Source: an uncultured Oscillibacter sp. (lineage in GTDB: Bacteria; Bacillota; Clostridia; Oscillospirales; Oscillospiraceae). Taken from it: DNA of 7,296 nucleotides. Positions 6,478 to 7,296 of the stretch are shown here, piece by piece. The stretch covers positions 1 to 7,296 of the forward strand of contig CAMXNV010000110.1 in NCBI GenBank assembly GCA_947245315.1, in the 5' to 3' direction. Under the pieces are notes generated by a model. The model saw only the letters and a list, made by a program, of their open reading frames with translations. It was not told the origin of the DNA and made no database searches. Numbering within the stretch: position 1 is the first letter of the stretch; every line of letters begins with the position of its first letter. The translations under genes were made by a program, and so were the position numbers.

Positions 6478-6499
6478 GCCGCCCGGCTTGACGGGCGGC
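6478..6499 (-). promoter_or_regulatory. Strong GC hairpin in the leader of the spoIID-like gene
   Basis: GCCGCCCG (6478-6485) and CGGGCGGC (6492-6499) form a perfect 8-bp stem with a 6-nt loop. In the minus-strand transcript it ends 3 nt before the GGGAGG ribosome binding site. There is no T run, so it is not an intrinsic terminator. It could hinder or modulate ribosome access, or stabilise the mRNA 5' end. Confidence 0.5.
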
Positions 6500-6526
6500 G
6501 GAAATCATGATACGATACGTACTAGA

Positions 6527-6556
6527 GACAATTGTCCGCATATTGTGCACAATTGT
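6527..6556. promoter_or_regulatory. Cluster of perfect palindromes, candidate operator
   Basis: GACAATTGTC (6527-6536), ATTGTGCACAAT (6542-6553) and ACAATTGT (6549-6556) are perfect palindromes. The two ACAATTGT copies are 21 bp apart, two turns of B-DNA, so both would face the same side. They lie just downstream of the predicted start of the minus-strand operon transcript (near 6564) and over the -35 area expected for asd. The regulator is unknown; no gene for one is in the window. Confidence 0.45.
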
Positions 6557-6578
6557 TGCCACTTGCGAATATTATAAT
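6550..6578 (+). promoter_or_regulatory. Possible weak promoter for asd
   Basis: A perfect TATAAT (6573-6578) is 93 nt before the asd start. At a 17-nt spacing the -35 position (6550-6555) reads CAATTG, a poor match that falls in the palindrome cluster. The -10 shares the ATTATAAT octamer with the minus-strand promoter. Confidence 0.3.
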
Positions 6579-6599
6579 ACAAGAATGCGTTGATGGCAA
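6571..6599 (-). promoter_or_regulatory. Sigma-A type promoter for the spoIID-queA-tgt operon
   Basis: On the minus strand TTGCCA (6599-6594), a 17-nt spacer and TATAAT (6576-6571) match the housekeeping consensus at 11 of 12 positions, the strongest promoter in the window. Transcription would start near 6564, leaving a leader of about 100 nt that contains the palindrome cluster and the GC hairpin. A sporulation-specific sigma-E promoter was not evident. Confidence 0.65.
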
Positions 6600-6671
6600 G
6601 ACCACGGGGAGTTTTCGCGCGCCCTCCGGGGACGCGGGGCGCCTGCAACAACGCGGGGGAAGGAGCATATG

Positions 6672-7296
6672 ATGAAACAGTACAACGTCGGCGTGATCGG
6701 CTGCACCGGCATGGTGGGCCAGCGCTTTGTCACCCTATTGGAGAACCACCCCTGGTTCCGCCTGACGGCGGTGGCCGCCAGCGCCCACAGCGCGGGCAAG
6801 TCCTATGAGGAGGCCGTGGGGCCCCGCTGGGCCATGGCCGCGCCCATGCCGGAGGCGGCCAAGGGCCTGGTGGTTCTGGACGCGGAGGCCGATGCGGAGA
6901 AGCTGGCGTCCCAGGTGGACTTCTGCTTCTGCGCCGTCAACATGAAGAAGGAGGAGATTCAGGCCCTGGAGGAGCGCTACGCCAAGCTGGAGTGCCCCAT
7001 TGTCTCCAACAACTCCGCCCACCGCTGGACGGAGGATGTGCCCATGGTGGTGCCGGAGCTGAACGCGGACCACCTTGAGGTCATCGAGGCACAGCGGAAG
7101 CGCCTTGGGACCAAGCGGGGCTTCATCGCTGTGAAGTCCAACTGCTCTCTCCAGAGCTATGTGCCCGCTCTGCATCCCCTTTTGAAGTATGGGATTGACC
7201 GGGCTCTGGTCTGCACCTACCAGGCCATCTCCGGCGCGGGGAAGACCTTTGCGCGCTGGCCGGAGATGGTGGACAACTGCATCCCCTACATCGGCG
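6672..7296 (+). CDS. asd: Aspartate-semialdehyde dehydrogenase, N-terminal part (runs off the right edge)
   Basis: Asd reduces aspartyl phosphate to aspartate semialdehyde with NADPH, a cytoplasmic step shared by lysine, diaminopimelate, threonine and methionine synthesis. The 208 visible codons hold the NADP-binding fold VGVIGCTGMVGQRFV (6-20) with HPWF next, SNNSAHR (112-118), VPMVVPELN (123-131) and the catalytic Cys158 in KSNCSLQSYVPALHPL, then YQAISGAGKT (183-192). This is the archaeal/fungal-like type common in Clostridia rather than the E. coli type. The residue before Asn157 is Ser rather than the more usual Pro. Two ATGs are adjacent (6669, 6672); the second gives 6 nt after AGGAG and is preferred. 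A GCGCCC/GGGCGC hairpin (6619-6624/6637-6642) lies in the leader. Divergent from the spoIID-queA operon. Confidence 0.94.
   Translation, partial: MKQYNVGVIGCTGMVGQRFVTLLENHPWFRLTAVAASAHSAGKSYEEAVGPRWAMAAPMPEAAKGLVVLDAEADAEKLASQVDFCFCAVNMKKEEIQALEERYAKLECPIVSNNSAHRWTEDVPMVVPELNADHLEVIEAQRKRLGTKRGFIAVKSNCSLQSYVPALHPLLKYGIDRALVCTYQAISGAGKTFARWPEMVDNCIPYIG

Noticed and set aside
6579..6668. Lysine riboswitch or T-box in the asd leader
   Set aside because: The leader is about 90 nt, too short for either, and it shows neither T-box nor L-box conserved sequence; only one small hairpin is visible.
1..7296. CRISPR array, tRNA or rRNA gene, IS element, phage or toxin-antitoxin genes
   Set aside because: No spaced repeats, terminal inverted repeats, transposase or tRNA-like cloverleaf was found on either strand by reading; the window is housekeeping and metabolic genes.

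Overview
This is a GC-rich window with tight gene packing, strong AGGAGG-type ribosome binding sites and a gene content (HPr kinase, SpoIID/SPOR protein, four-cysteine L28, PC4/YdbC-like protein, 'QSY' type aspartate-semialdehyde dehydrogenase) that points to a high-GC member of the Clostridia, probably an Oscillospiraceae-like gut anaerobe. That placement is inferred from protein families and composition; no marker gene fixes it.

Layout: (1) 1-612, minus strand, the first two thirds of hprK, running off the left edge. (2) 613-867, a 255-bp divergent intergenic region with a sigma-A type promoter for hprK and a weaker one for rpmB. (3) 868-1056, plus strand, rpmB (ribosomal protein L28), closed by a very clear intrinsic terminator at 1068-1100. 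(4) 1160-6464, a seven-gene minus-strand run, probably one operon, in transcription order: a secreted SPOR-SpoIID protein, queA, a TfoX C-terminal-domain protein, a zinc-ribbon protein, tgt, a PC4/YdbC-like single-strand DNA-binding protein and a class I SAM methyltransferase. (5) 6477-6671, a divergent control region. (6) 6672-7296, plus strand, the first part of asd, running off the right edge.

The core of the operon is queuosine tRNA modification. Tgt exchanges guanine 34 for preQ1 and QueA then converts preQ1 to epoxyqueuosine using SAM. Small nucleic-acid-related proteins and a methyltransferase are interleaved with these two genes. The SpoIID protein at the head remodels peptidoglycan and has no obvious link to tRNA.

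The window is mostly housekeeping, and I do not see a defence system, mobile element, CRISPR array or clearly new machinery. The points worth a second look are: tgt is frameshifted by what looks like a 17-nt deletion that fits slippage between CGCTGC repeats; the next gene, the PC4/YdbC homologue, has lost its expected stop and runs on about 60 residues into the methyltransferase gene; the spoIID/asd intergenic region holds a compact set of perfect palindromes beside overlapping divergent promoters; a strong GC hairpin sits directly before the spoIID ribosome binding site; and a SPOR domain is joined to a SpoIID domain in one secreted protein.
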